From Hyphomonas chukchiensis (GTDB lineage Bacteria; Pseudomonadota; Alphaproteobacteria; Caulobacterales; Hyphomonadaceae), in contig NZ_AWFG01000001.1 in the NCBI RefSeq assembly GCF_000682695.1, forward strand, positions 124,001 through 188,000: 64,000 nucleotides of DNA. The letters run 5' to 3'. The position numbers and the translations under genes are program-made. The notes beneath the pieces were generated by a model. That model had not been told where the DNA came from. It ran no database searches and saw only the letters and a list, made by a program, of their open reading frames with translations. This document shows, piece after piece, positions 35,399 through 44,657 of the stretch (the stretch's first letter is position 1; each line of letters starts with the position of its first letter).

Positions 35399-38032
35399 CT
35401 AGAAGCCGTAGCTGAAGCCGAGATAGACCGTGCTGCCGACATATTCGTATTCCGTGTTGCGCGCCTTGACGCGTCCCTGGAATTCCGTGGTCGGCTCATT
35501 GTTGAGGTTCACGCCCTCGATGAACACTTTCATGTTGTCGCGCAGCTCATAGGACACTTTCGCATCCCAGCGACCGAACTCGCCCTGGTCGAGATCATTG
35601 TCGCTATTGTTGAGGTCCACGTCCGTCAGGAAGCTGCCATTATAGGCATAGCTGACGGAGGCATCGATTCCATGGTTCTGGTAGAAGGCCGTCAGCGAAT
35701 AGGTCTGCTCGGCCTGGTTCACCAGCGGCAGCGTTTCGCCATTCACCTTGGTCTCGCCATCAAGGAAGGTCGCGCTGGCCGCCATGCCGAAACCTGCGAG
35801 ATAGTCAGGCAGGAAATTGTCGAACTGCGTCTGCGCGATCAGTTCAAGCCCCTTCAGCGTGCTCGACCCGGCATTGACCGTCGTTGATGTATCGAGCTGC
35901 GTCAGCTCGGTCGGGTCAATCGCCCCGGTCAGGCCGCGACGCTCCAGCTCGGCCACGATCTCGGCCTGCGTGGTGAACTTTTCGGAGAGGCCCACGAGAT
36001 CGTCGGAAATGTCCTTGTAGAACACGGCCGCCGACAGAAGCGTCAGCTCGTTCGGATACCATTCCACCGACGCATCATAGTTCCACGACACCCGCGCCTC
36101 GAGATCGGGATTGCCAATCGAGAGGTTCGCAATACCAAGCTCTTCGCTATAGGAGGAGCGCGGCGCAATCGCATCATATTCCGGCCGCCCAAGCGCCCGC
36201 GTGATCGAGCCACGCACTTTCAGCGAATCCATCACGTCCCAGTTGACCAGCAGGTCCGGCAGCACGGTGAGATAGTCGCCGCCATCAGAGATTTTCGTCA
36301 CCTCTTCCCCGTCGAGCAGGTAGCCGGACGAATCCACATCCGTCGCCTCAAGGCGTACACCGCCGATCACCTGCACCGGCCCCATCTGGCGCACACCCAT
36401 GACATATCCGGCCAGCACGGTCTCGGTGATGTCATAGTCGGAGGCATAATTGTTGACGAATGTGTCGCTCGTGTTCAGCGCGAAATAGTCCGCATTCGCC
36501 GGATCGGCGAGGAAGGCGTTCATGGCATCCACGTCCATGAACAGGTTCGGGGCGCACATGACGTCATTGCAGTTCGTGAACGCGCCCTTGGTGAAGCTCG
36601 CCGACGTGCCAAGGTTCAGGTCGGACGATCCGCCGTCATAGCGGGTCGTTGCATAGTCCCACGACCGGTCGGTCTGGCGGAACTTGAGGCCGGCCTTGAG
36701 CCACGTGTCCGTGTCACGGTCCCAGCGCACGTCGAACTGACCCGTCAGGCCGTCTTCATCCATCTTGCTGGTCTGGAAGCGCGCACGGCGGAAGTCGATC
36801 AACGACGGGTCCTGCCGGTCAGGCGTGCCCGCGTCCGGCGTGATCGTCACCACACCGTCGCCCGAAAGCGTCCAGTGATTGGGCCCGAAATCCTTGCCCG
36901 AACGCCATTCCCAATAGGCGTATGGCTCGTCCAGCTTGTTCTTGTTGAGATTGACCTCGTAATTGAATGTCAGCGCATTCACGATATTCTCGCCGCCAGC
37001 GGCCAGCGAGAAGATGTCCTTGTGCGGCTCTTCGAGGCGAATGTTCATCGCGATCCGGTTCTCGCCGGACGTGCCGGATGTCGGCGTGTCGAACACGATA
37101 TCGGTATCGAAATTCTGCTCATAGCGGTTGCGGTGCTGGTATTCGTCCCAGGTCGCATAGAAGGCGCGGGCGAAATATTTCGAAGTGTCTGTGGGGCGGA
37201 ATTCCACCGTGCCACTGAGGTTCAGGCGTTCACGCCCGATCACGTAATAATTGTTCTTCACGTTGACCGGCGCATTGCCGCCGACCGAACCCGTTGCCGG
37301 GTCGGCCTCATAGCTCGCCCAGTCATCGGCATAATAGCCCGGCGCGATATATTCGCGGTCAGACCATGAACCGGCCAGCAGCCAGCCGAACGTGCCCGCA
37401 TTATTTTGCCCGGCAATCGTGCCATCCAGGGAATACGGGTTGGAGCCGCCATAGGCGCGGTCGTCCGGCTTGATGTCCTCGAAGCCATAGCGGGCATTTG
37501 CATAGCCCCACAGCGTCTCGTCCTTGTCGAAGGGCGACTTGGTCTCGACGTTCACCGTGCCGCCAATGCCCTGCCCGTCGAGATCCGGCGTCAGCGCCTT
37601 GATCACCTGCACGGCGCCCAGCACACCGCCGGAAATGATGTCGAGCGGCGCGTTGCGACCGCCGCCTTCGGTCTCCGGCGAGCCCATGTTGGCGCCATTG
37701 ATCGTGACATTGTTCAGCGACGGATTGATGCCGCGGATCTGGACGTAACGTCCCTCGCCCTTCTCCACCAGCATCGAGACACCGGCAATCCGGTTGAGGC
37801 TTTCGCCGACATTATTGTCCGGCAGCTGGCCCAGCTCATCAACGCCAAGCGCATCGATGACCGACAGCGCATCGCGCTTTTCCGCAATGCCTTTGAGGCG
37901 TGACAGCTGGCTGCCCTGCACGACAACAGTGTCGAGCACGCGGTCGTCATCAGCGGGTTGTTCCTGCGCAGCGACATGGCCCGCAAGGATGGAAAGGCTC
38001 GCAGTGAGCAGGATGATGGAACGGAATGACAT
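35399..38032 (-). CDS. TonB-dependent outer-membrane receptor
   Basis: An 877-residue receptor. Signal peptide about 1-22 (ends HVAAQ). A TonB-box-like DTVVVQGS is at about 33-40, the plug spans about 50-165 (LPDNNVGESLNRIAGVS, QIRGINPSLNNVTING), and the C-terminal barrel ends GSTVYLGFSYGF with terminal Phe as required for assembly. It belongs to the long-plug group common in Caulobacterales, often for carbohydrates or organophosphates. Neighbours are an exported lipoprotein downstream and a PiT phosphate transporter upstream (160 bp gap), which hints at phosphate-ester uptake, but that is inference. Confidence 0.94.
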   Translation of the reverse strand: MSFRSIILLTASLSILAGHVAAQEQPADDDRVLDTVVVQGSQLSRLKGIAEKRDALSVIDALGVDELGQLPDNNVGESLNRIAGVSMLVEKGEGRYVQIRGINPSLNNVTINGANMGSPETEGGGRNAPLDIISGGVLGAVQVIKALTPDLDGQGIGGTVNVETKSPFDKDETLWGYANARYGFEDIKPDDRAYGGSNPYSLDGTIAGQNNAGTFGWLLAGSWSDREYIAPGYYADDWASYEADPATGSVGGNAPVNVKNNYYVIGRERLNLSGTVEFRPTDTSKYFARAFYATWDEYQHRNRYEQNFDTDIVFDTPTSGTSGENRIAMNIRLEEPHKDIFSLAAGGENIVNALTFNYEVNLNKNKLDEPYAYWEWRSGKDFGPNHWTLSGDGVVTITPDAGTPDRQDPSLIDFRRARFQTSKMDEDGLTGQFDVRWDRDTDTWLKAGLKFRQTDRSWDYATTRYDGGSSDLNLGTSASFTKGAFTNCNDVMCAPNLFMDVDAMNAFLADPANADYFALNTSDTFVNNYASDYDITETVLAGYVMGVRQMGPVQVIGGVRLEATDVDSSGYLLDGEEVTKISDGGDYLTVLPDLLVNWDVMDSLKVRGSITRALGRPEYDAIAPRSSYSEELGIANLSIGNPDLEARVSWNYDASVEWYPNELTLLSAAVFYKDISDDLVGLSEKFTTQAEIVAELERRGLTGAIDPTELTQLDTSTTVNAGSSTLKGLELIAQTQFDNFLPDYLAGFGMAASATFLDGETKVNGETLPLVNQAEQTYSLTAFYQNHGIDASVSYAYNGSFLTDVDLNNSDNDLDQGEFGRWDAKVSYELRDNMKVFIEGVNLNNEPTTEFQGRVKARNTEYEYVGSTVYLGFSYGF

Positions 38033-38192
38033 GGACTTGACCCTCGGATAAATGACCCTCGGGGCGATCCGTTAACGGCGCTTCATGACACTTGCGTAAT
38101 GCTCGTGTGAACTGTTTTCGACACAATCACGCCCCGTCCCGCGAGGGTTGCGAGCGCGTGGAAACGTCAGGTCCGTCCGGTAGAAAGAGGCG

Positions 38193-39683
38193 TCAGCCCA
38201 GCAGCTCGAACACGAGGAAGATCGCCGCCGACAGGCCGCCAGCCGCCGGAACGGTAATCACCCAGGCCGCGATGATCGTCATGAAATGATGGCGGCGCAC
38301 GAGGCGGCGATAGCGCGGCTGGTCGCCGCCGGCCGGCTCGTCGCGGTCCGGGTTGCGCGGGTTGCGGGCGATATAGTCGCGCCGCCGCTTCGAGTTGGCC
38401 GTATACCATTCGCGGAAGAAACCGACGCCGAAGACCGCCCCCACGGCGATATGCGTCGAGCTGACCGGCAGACCGAGCGCCGAGGCCACGATCACCGTGA
38501 TCGCCGCCGACAGGGCCACACAGAAGGCCCGCATCGGGTTCAGCTTGGTAATCTGGTCGCCCACCATGCGGATCAGTTTCGGCCCGAACATGATCAGCCC
38601 GAACGAGATGCCGAGCGCGCCGATGGCCATGACCCAGAGCGGAATGCCGACCTTGGCCGCCACGGCGCCCGACTGCGCCGTCGACACGATCGCCGCCAGC
38701 GGCCCGATTGCATTGGCCACGTCATTGGCCCCGTGCGCGAAGGAGAGCAGCGCCGCCGAGAAGATGAGCGGCAGCTTGAACAATTCCCGCAGCGACTTGT
38801 TGCGGTTTTCCATGCCGACCGACTGGCGCTTGATCAGCGGCCGGGCGACCAGCCAGGTCAGCACGGTCATGGCCACACCAATCAGGCTGGCGGTTGTCAG
38901 GTTGATCTCGATCAGGTGCTTCAGGCCCTTGGTCGCGAGGTAGGTCGAGAAGGCGCCCGCCATCACGGCCACCAGCAGCGGCACCCAGCGCCGCGCGGCG
39001 GCAATCTTGTCGTCCTGATAGATGATCGCCGTCTTGATGAAGGCGAGGAAGCCCGCCGCAATGATGCCGCCCAACAGTGGCGAGATCACCCAGCTGGCCG
39101 CAATCTGCCCCATGGTCGGCCAGTTGACAGCCGCAACGCCTGCCGCCGCGATCCCGGCCCCGGCCACACCGCCGACAATCGAGTGCGTCGTCGATACCGG
39201 CGCGCCGAACACGGTCGCGATATTGATCCACAGCGCCGCCGCGATCAGGGCCGACATCATGAGCAGGATGAACGTATTGGCATCGGCGAGGCCTGCCGGG
39301 TCGATAATACCCTTCGACACCGTGCCGACGACATCTCCGCCTGCAATCAGCGCGCCTGCGCTCTCGCAGATCGCCGCAATCGCCAGCGCGCCCATCATTG
39401 ACAGCGCTTTCGACCCCACAGCCGGGCCGACATTATTGGCGACGTCATTGGCGCCGATATTCAGCGCCATATAGGCCCCGATTGCGGCCGCAATGACGAT
39501 GATCAGGGCGCCGGGCGTATCTTGGATAATCGTGCTGACAACCAGCGCGCACACGGCGATGAAGACGAGCGCCAGTCCCGGCATCAAAAGCGAACGTGAG
39601 ACCGAATGCGAGGCCTGCTCGATCTGTCCGACCTTTGAAAGGTCCTTGTCGAGGGTCGGCTTCATTCCGCTGGATTGGGGCAT
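38193..39683 (-). CDS. pit: Inorganic phosphate transporter, PiT family
   Basis: A 496-residue transporter with about ten to eleven membrane helices and the duplicated PiT signature: GANDVANNVGPAVG (about 78-91) and GANDVANAIGPL (about 319-330), each followed by a PVSTTH or PVSSTH helix. It imports phosphate with H+ or Na+. A hydrophilic N-terminal extension of about 35 residues precedes the first helix. The gene lies 110 bp downstream of a NUDIX gene with a Pho-box-like element. Confidence 0.94.
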   Translation of the reverse strand: MPQSSGMKPTLDKDLSKVGQIEQASHSVSRSLLMPGLALVFIAVCALVVSTIIQDTPGALIIVIAAAIGAYMALNIGANDVANNVGPAVGSKALSMMGALAIAAICESAGALIAGGDVVGTVSKGIIDPAGLADANTFILLMMSALIAAALWINIATVFGAPVSTTHSIVGGVAGAGIAAAGVAAVNWPTMGQIAASWVISPLLGGIIAAGFLAFIKTAIIYQDDKIAAARRWVPLLVAVMAGAFSTYLATKGLKHLIEINLTTASLIGVAMTVLTWLVARPLIKRQSVGMENRNKSLRELFKLPLIFSAALLSFAHGANDVANAIGPLAAIVSTAQSGAVAAKVGIPLWVMAIGALGISFGLIMFGPKLIRMVGDQITKLNPMRAFCVALSAAITVIVASALGLPVSSTHIAVGAVFGVGFFREWYTANSKRRRDYIARNPRNPDRDEPAGGDQPRYRRLVRRHHFMTIIAAWVITVPAAGGLSAAIFLVFELLG

Positions 39684-39793
39684 GCTGGCTGTGTTTCCGT
39701 CTTGCTTGGCCGCGCGGTAGCACGCCTTGCAAGCCGGATACAGGATTCGCGTTCAGATTTCAGGACGAATTTCTGGGACTGTGGCCGGGGCCC

Positions 39794-40267
39794 TCAGGGC
39801 GCAAACCGCGTCAGCAGCGTGCTCAGCTCCGGACAGTCCACTTTCGCCGCCGCCTCGCCGGGCGAAAACCAGCCGACTTCGCGCTGCCCGGCTTCCGGGA
39901 ACCTGGCCACCTGTTCGCGCACTTCCAGCGCATAGACGGTTGCCTCGCACTCCATCACGGTTCCGGCGCCGATCCGCTTCTCGTAATGGAAGCTGCCCAC
40001 CGGCGACGGGTCCAGCGCGCCGCGCACACCGGCCTCTTCATAGGCTTCGACCCCCGCCATCTCGTCGTCAGGCTTGCCCTCTTTCGGCCAACCCTTGGGC
40101 AACATCCACTGGCCGCGTCCGCGCGTCGTCACCAGCAGCACTTCATGCCCCTCCCCCACACGCCGCCAGCAGAGCGCAGCCACCTGCTGGGCCACGGGCG
40201 GGCGCAGCCACGCCCCCGTCACCAGGGCGGCCAATTCGCGCTTAAGACTGAACTCTGTAGATTTCAT
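39794..40267 (-). CDS. NUDIX hydrolase, diphosphoinositol-polyphosphate phosphohydrolase-like
   Basis: A 157-residue NUDIX protein with start at ATG 40267 (MKSTEFSLKRELAAL); a later GTG (in ALVTGAW) is possible. The box reads PKGWPKEGKPDDEMAGVEAY then EEAGV; the usual Arg of the REXXEE part is Val, as in the GWP subgroup common in alphaproteobacteria. Substrates of this group include diadenosine polyphosphates and polyphosphate-like molecules. The start codon overlaps a Pho-box-like site (40266-40283), and PiT lies downstream, suggesting phosphate regulation. Confidence 0.88.
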   Translation of the reverse strand: MKSTEFSLKRELAALVTGAWLRPPVAQQVAALCWRRVGEGHEVLLVTTRGRGQWMLPKGWPKEGKPDDEMAGVEAYEEAGVRGALDPSPVGSFHYEKRIGAGTVMECEATVYALEVREQVARFPEAGQREVGWFSPGEAAAKVDCPELSTLLTRFAP

Positions 40268-40283
40268 GACAGTAATGTGACGG
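40266..40283 (-). promoter_or_regulatory. Pho-box-like direct repeat
   Basis: On the minus strand CCGTCAC-ATTA-CTGTCAT places two CTGTCAT-type heptamers in an 11-bp register, as in PhoB sites, with one mismatch. It overlaps the annotated NUDIX start codon, so either the real start is downstream or the site is coincidental. Confidence 0.4.
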
Positions 40284-40391
40284 TATTCGCTGCAACCTGC
40301 AATGGCGCACGTGCACAAGCGCCGCTACGCCCTCGCGCATGCCTATATACCTGCCATTATTAAGAATCCCTGCTGAATCAGGGAGCAAGCC

Positions 40392-40895
40392 TCAGCGCGG
40401 CGCGTCCACATCCATCTCCGCGACGGAAATCGCGTGGATCCGCCAGCCCCCGTCCACATTGCGATAGAGCAGGTCAAATCGTATCGCGCTCGGCCTGTAT
40501 TCGAAAGCACCCCTCAGGCGCAGGTTACCCTCGAAATCGAGGGCCGGTTCAAGATAATAAGTCGGTGTGATCAGGATCGCCCGGCCGACATCCACGCGCC
40601 GGTTGCGCAGCGGTGCAAACACACCCGCCAGTGCTTTAGGACTATTGGCTTTCTGGAACTGGGGCGTGCCGAGCTGCTGCAGCACGTCGTAATTGCCTGT
40701 CCTGTTGGCATTGTCGAGCGTGACCATGGTCGACCAGACCAGCCGCGCGAGGCCCGTCTCGTCGGGCACGGATTCCGCGCGCGCCACCGACGCGCCTGCG
40801 GTCAGGATCAGCGCAGCCAGCAGGCCCAGGACCCGCAAGACCACGCCCCGCCAGAAGGCAGGGCGTGGAGCCTGGTGGGAACGCAAGGTGGACAC
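40392..40895 (-). CDS. Exported protein with NTF2-like features
   Basis: A 167-residue protein with an N-terminal signal segment (hydrophobic 18-40, ending SVARA). The mature region has LARLVWSTMVTLDNANRTGN and a C-terminal DGGWRIHAISVAEMD, a layout like NTF2/DUF4864 domains that end in a strand describing 'gg-Wri'. No catalytic motif. It is 9 bp downstream of the trimeric autotransporter gene, so it may help assemble or modify it. Confidence 0.7.
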   Translation of the reverse strand: MSTLRSHQAPRPAFWRGVVLRVLGLLAALILTAGASVARAESVPDETGLARLVWSTMVTLDNANRTGNYDVLQQLGTPQFQKANSPKALAGVFAPLRNRRVDVGRAILITPTYYLEPALDFEGNLRLRGAFEYRPSAIRFDLLYRNVDGGWRIHAISVAEMDVDAPR

Positions 40896-40904
40896 AAAAT
40901 CCCC

Positions 40905-42299
40905 TTACCAGGCAGCCGAGAAGCCGACACGTCCGCCCGTGCCGCCATTATTCATGCCCGAGGCAACGCCAGCATCAATTTGCCAGGCGTCATTAAGGCG
41001 ATAACCCGCCGAGGCGCCAATCGCGCTCTCGCTGTCATAGAAACCGTAGCCGCCATTGATCGCGAACTTCTTGCCGACCGGCACATAGGCCGTGTCGAGC
41101 GCGAAGGCCGCCGCAATGCCCGCCCGGTTGTCCCGGATATCATCCTGGCTACGCGCAATCAGGTTGGCATTGGCGCTGAGGCCGGATGAAAGAGAATAGT
41201 CCGCAGCGAGATTGCCGTGCTGGTCCGTCGTCACCACGCCGACCTGCCCGCTCTGGGCTGCTGTACTCGCCGCCGAGCTCACACCGGCCAGTGTGTACGT
41301 ATTGTCAGCCGTGCCCAGCGCGACCTGGTTAGCCCGCGTGGTCGTTGCGCCATTGCCAATCGCCATCGAGTTCGCAAATCCGGCGCTTGCCTGGTTGCCG
41401 AGGGCCGTCGCGAAATCAGCAGACGCATTCGCCGCTTCGCCAATCGCCGTCGAGCGCACACCAGATGCACTGGCCAGGTGACCAAAGGCATGCGCGCGCT
41501 CAGCCGTGGCAGAAGATTGCCAGCCAAAGGCCGTGGCCGCCGTACCATTTGCCGTGGCTTCACCACCGACAGCGGTTGACGAATTGCCGTTGGCAACCGT
41601 CGTCGTACCGATGGCAATCGCGTCAGCGCCCGTGGCCGAGGCCTGGTTGCCTTGGGCAATGCTCTCGAGGCCATTGGCCGTTGCCGCTTCGCCGACGGCC
41701 AGCGAGCGGATGCCCGATGCCTTGGCGAGGTGACCGAAGGCATGGGCGCGCTCTGCCGTTGCGCCGGACTGCCAGCCAAACGCCGTTGCCGCCACACCAT
41801 CTGCCACGGCTTCACCGCCGACAACCGTTGTCGAATTGCCGTTGGCAACCGTCGTCGTGCCGATGGCGATGGCGTCGACGCCTGTCGCCGAGGCCTGGTT
41901 GCCTTGCGCGATACTCTCGAGGCTGTTCGCAACAGCGGCCTCACCCACTGCCAGCGAGCGGATGCCGTTCGCCTTGGCGAGATGACCGAAGGCCTGCGCG
42001 CGCTCTGCATTGGCGCCGGACTGCCAGCCGATCGCCGTCGCGCCGGGTCCTGTCGCAACCGACTCGCCGCCCACAGCCGTGGTCGAATTGCCCGTCGCAG
42101 TGGCATCCGTGCCCACAGCCATCGCGTCAACGCCGGTCGCCGCCGCGTCCACGCCGCACTCCAGCGCGGTGGCCTCCCCGGCATTGGCATTACAGTCAGG
42201 TGTCGCATCGGCAAAAGCCGGCAGCGCAGGTACCAGGAAAGCGCCCAATACCATGGCCGTCAGTAGGCCGCTTGATTTCAGCAGATTATGTTTTTTCAT
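40905..42299 (-). CDS. Short YadA-like trimeric autotransporter adhesin
   Basis: A 464-residue surface protein. Start chosen at ATG 42299 (MKKHNLLKSSG). Signal peptide about 1-30. Residues 55-320 are YadA-head repeats with GNSTTAVGG and AIAIGTT patterns. A short coiled-coil stalk (about 375-400, NANLIARSQDDIRDNRAGIA) leads into a YadA anchor of four strands ending GGRVGFSAAW with terminal Trp. The head contains two and a fraction copies of an 84-residue block (six 14-residue turns). It likely forms trimers that mediate adhesion or biofilm attachment. Confidence 0.9.
   Translation of the reverse strand: MKKHNLLKSSGLLTAMVLGAFLVPALPAFADATPDCNANAGEATALECGVDAAATGVDAMAVGTDATATGNSTTAVGGESVATGPGATAIGWQSGANAERAQAFGHLAKANGIRSLAVGEAAVANSLESIAQGNQASATGVDAIAIGTTTVANGNSTTVVGGEAVADGVAATAFGWQSGATAERAHAFGHLAKASGIRSLAVGEAATANGLESIAQGNQASATGADAIAIGTTTVANGNSSTAVGGEATANGTAATAFGWQSSATAERAHAFGHLASASGVRSTAIGEAANASADFATALGNQASAGFANSMAIGNGATTTRANQVALGTADNTYTLAGVSSAASTAAQSGQVGVVTTDQHGNLAADYSLSSGLSANANLIARSQDDIRDNRAGIAAAFALDTAYVPVGKKFAINGGYGFYDSESAIGASAGYRLNDAWQIDAGVASGMNNGGTGGRVGFSAAW
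41532..42035 (-). repeat. 252-bp tandem repeats in the adhesin head
   Basis: Residues 89-172 and 173-256 of the adhesin are two nearly identical 84-residue blocks (252 bp each), and a third, degenerating copy starts at residue 257. Diagnostic anchors GWQSGA recur every 84 residues. The unit is exactly six YadA 14-residue turns, so unequal crossing-over could change head length without breaking the fold. Confidence 0.85.
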
Positions 42300-42591
42300 C
42301 ACCCGTTTCCCGTTCCATAGACGCAGGGCGGAATGCCCGGCCGCTCTCCTCGCCATAAAATATAGCGTGTAGAATAATTTACGGGCAGCGCCGGAAACTG
42401 GATCAGTGGGATTTAAAGATTTTGCTAACTATTTCGCGACCTGCAGCAAACACGGCAGATATCAGCGATAGAGAATGGGAAGCGGAGGGGCTTGCCCCCC
42501 GCGCCGGGCAAGCGGGACTGGGAGTGAGACCAGCCCCGCCGCCCCCCGCAAGAGCCTGTCGGACCGTAAGGGGGCGGTCCGGCAAGCCCTG
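42300..42591. other. 292-bp intergenic region with GC-rich hairpins
   Basis: No gene supported. It contains GGACCG-TAAGGGGG-CGGTCC (about 42560-42579) and AGGGGCTTGCCCCCC (about 42487-42501) hairpins plus pyrimidine-rich runs, consistent with a repeat element or the terminator region of the DUF2236 gene and the promoter of the adhesin gene. Confidence 0.45.
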
Positions 42592-43926
42592 TCAGTGACT
42601 GTGCGCCGCCGATGCCGGGGCCGCAGGCCGGTAGGCCCCCGCATCCGTCGTGAACTCGGCATGGCCATAGCGCGCCAGCAATTTGCGTATCTTCGCCGTC
42701 AGGCGCCGGTCGGCGAGCCCCTTCAGGCCCGGTGTCGCCAGCGCCAGCTTGTACGCCGCCATCTTCAGCGCGATCCCGGTGCCCATCACGGCGGCGACGG
42801 CATAGTCCAGGTTGCTGACCGGCACACCCATGTCGGCGGCCGCCTTGCGGTCCCCGCCCAGGAATTGCTGGATGAACACGATCCGCGAAAACCGCTTCTC
42901 GATGGCGTCGAACACGCGGCTGCCGAATGATTTGTCCGGCGGCATATAGGCCGCCAGCGTCGCCCGCACGAGCGCCCCGCAGGTCGCGTCGTCAAACCCG
43001 TCGCGGATCGATCCGCCCCGCGCATTCATGATGTCGATGATCCCCTGCGGCGTATCCATCAGCAGGTCTTCCGGCAGGCCCAGCAGGTAACAGCGATAGC
43101 GGCTGAACTCGACCCGCGCGCGCTCTTCGGCGGTAAATTCCGTGCGCCCTTCGGCCACCATCTGGTAGGCCAGCAGGAAGACGTCGATCAGGCCCGCCGG
43201 CATCTGGTCCACCTGCGGGATCGGGATACCGTACACGGACACGTCCCAGCCCTTCACCCGCCGCAGCACATTGAACCGCACCATGGAGTGCATCAGTCGC
43301 ACCATGGCGGCGGCCTTGAAGCCCTCGCCATGCGGCTCCATCGCGCCCGGCAGGGTCGTCACGGTAAAGAAGGTCGCCGTCTCGTTGACGCGCCGCGCCG
43401 CCGTCGTGCCGCTCAGTGTCCCGGTCAGCGCCATCGGCAAGGCGGTATACTTGTTCAGGAAGGTCGCCAGGAAAGAGCCGCGGATCATCCACGGCGCCGC
43501 CACGGCCATGGGCAGCCGGTTCAGCCGCGCGCCCTCGCGCACCAGATCCATGTCCAGCCAGTCCGGCTTGGTCTCCATCTCGGCGATCAGCGCGACCAGT
43601 TCCGCCGGCGCGTCCGGCACGGCTTCGATACCCTTGTCACAGGCGGTCTGCAGCATGTCGACCAGCGTCTTGAAGCCATACTCGCCCATCAGGGCCGCAT
43701 AGGCATCGGCGGTCACATCGCCCAGCATCGTATAGGCGCGCACGCGCTCCACCATGTCGGCCGGCGGCGTGGGGAACTTGTCGGCATAGGAGGCAATCGA
43801 GCTTGCCGAAACGTCCTCGGTATAGCGCTCGGGCAGGACCGAGAAATCGACATCCCCGTACATGGCCGGTAAAGTGGCCTTCTGCTTGGCGATGCGCGTA
43901 TGGATGGACGCTTGAACATCAGACAT
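42592..43926 (-). CDS. DUF2236 oxygenase (MpaB/latex-clearing protein family)
   Basis: A 444-residue protein of the DUF2236 family, which includes MpaB and rubber oxygenase Lcp, heme-dependent or related oxygenases. The central segment VRLMHSMVRFNVLRRVKG contains the conserved His expected for heme binding; GTLSGTTAARRVNETATFF and WDVSVYGIPIPQVDQ are further marks. There is no signal peptide, so it is cytosolic or membrane-associated. It is divergently paired with a TetR regulator, a recurring arrangement for this family. Confidence 0.88.
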   Translation of the reverse strand: MSDVQASIHTRIAKQKATLPAMYGDVDFSVLPERYTEDVSASSIASYADKFPTPPADMVERVRAYTMLGDVTADAYAALMGEYGFKTLVDMLQTACDKGIEAVPDAPAELVALIAEMETKPDWLDMDLVREGARLNRLPMAVAAPWMIRGSFLATFLNKYTALPMALTGTLSGTTAARRVNETATFFTVTTLPGAMEPHGEGFKAAAMVRLMHSMVRFNVLRRVKGWDVSVYGIPIPQVDQMPAGLIDVFLLAYQMVAEGRTEFTAEERARVEFSRYRCYLLGLPEDLLMDTPQGIIDIMNARGGSIRDGFDDATCGALVRATLAAYMPPDKSFGSRVFDAIEKRFSRIVFIQQFLGGDRKAAADMGVPVSNLDYAVAAVMGTGIALKMAAYKLALATPGLKGLADRRLTAKIRKLLARYGHAEFTTDAGAYRPAAPASAAHSH

Positions 43927-43972
43927 GTTTCGACCCTTCTGACCGCTCTATTGGCAGCATAATCTATATATG

Positions 43973-43985
43973 TGAGTATTGCTCA
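43973..43985. promoter_or_regulatory. Candidate TetR operator
   Basis: TGAGTATTGCTCA is a 13-bp inverted repeat (TGAG-N5-CTCA) in the 113-bp divergent region between the DUF2236 and TetR genes, close to an AT-rich -10-like TATATA. It fits an operator controlling both genes. Confidence 0.5.
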
Positions 43986-44039
43986 TGTTTTCTACTCGCT
44001 TAGCGCGAACGGAACGCACAAGCGCAGGGGGGATTCCAA

Positions 44040-44654
44040 GTGACTGATAAAAAAAGAAGAAATCCAAAACAAGCGCGGGCGCAGGCAACTGTAAATGCGA
44101 TACTCGAAGCGACATTTCACATTCTGGAGGCCGAAGGCCTCGCCAATCTGACAACAAATGGCATCGCCGAACGCGCCGGTGTGAGCATCGGCACACTCTA
44201 CCAGTATTTCAGCGATCGCGACGCGATACTGGCGATGCTCGGTCAGCGCCAGTCGGATGGTATCGGCGAGCGCATCCTGGAAATCATGCAGGATACGTCC
44301 GAGCCGGACGGCATCCGCAAGGTCGTCCGCGCGTTGATGCACGGCGTGCAGGGATCGCCCGAAACCCGTATTGTGCTCAGCGACGCCCTGTTCCGCGTCC
44401 ACGGCGAAGGGGCCATCATCAATCATAGCAAGGCGTTCAGCGATATCCTGCAGACGCACCCCGAACTGAGCTTTATCAACCGCCCCGAGTCAGCCTTCAT
44501 CCTCACACATGCCGTGATCTGCCTGCTGCGCGCGGCGATTGCCGAGTCCAGCCTCGGTCTCCAGTCAGACGCCCTGGAAGACGAGCTCGTGCTGTTGATG
44601 GAAAGCTACGTCATAGCGCTTGCAACCCGCGCGCAAGTTCAGCTGACCAACTAG
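44040..44654 (+). CDS. TetR/AcrR family transcriptional regulator
   Basis: A 204-residue regulator with a GTG start at 44040, 7 nt after GGGGGGA. The helix-turn-helix is NGIAERAGVSIGTLYQYFSD (about 40-59), preceded by a basic N-terminus (DKKRRNPKQARAQ). The C-terminal helical domain should bind a small hydrophobic ligand. It probably represses itself and the divergent DUF2236 gene through the palindrome at 43973-43985. Confidence 0.92.
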   Translation: MTDKKRRNPKQARAQATVNAILEATFHILEAEGLANLTTNGIAERAGVSIGTLYQYFSDRDAILAMLGQRQSDGIGERILEIMQDTSEPDGIRKVVRALMHGVQGSPETRIVLSDALFRVHGEGAIINHSKAFSDILQTHPELSFINRPESAFILTHAVICLLRAAIAESSLGLQSDALEDELVLLMESYVIALATRAQVQLTN

Positions 44655-44657
44655 GCC

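Noticed and set aside
38085-38113. Three 11-bp-spaced Pho-box-like units upstream of the TonB receptor
   Set aside because: Only the unit ATGACAC matches well; the other two match at two or three positions.
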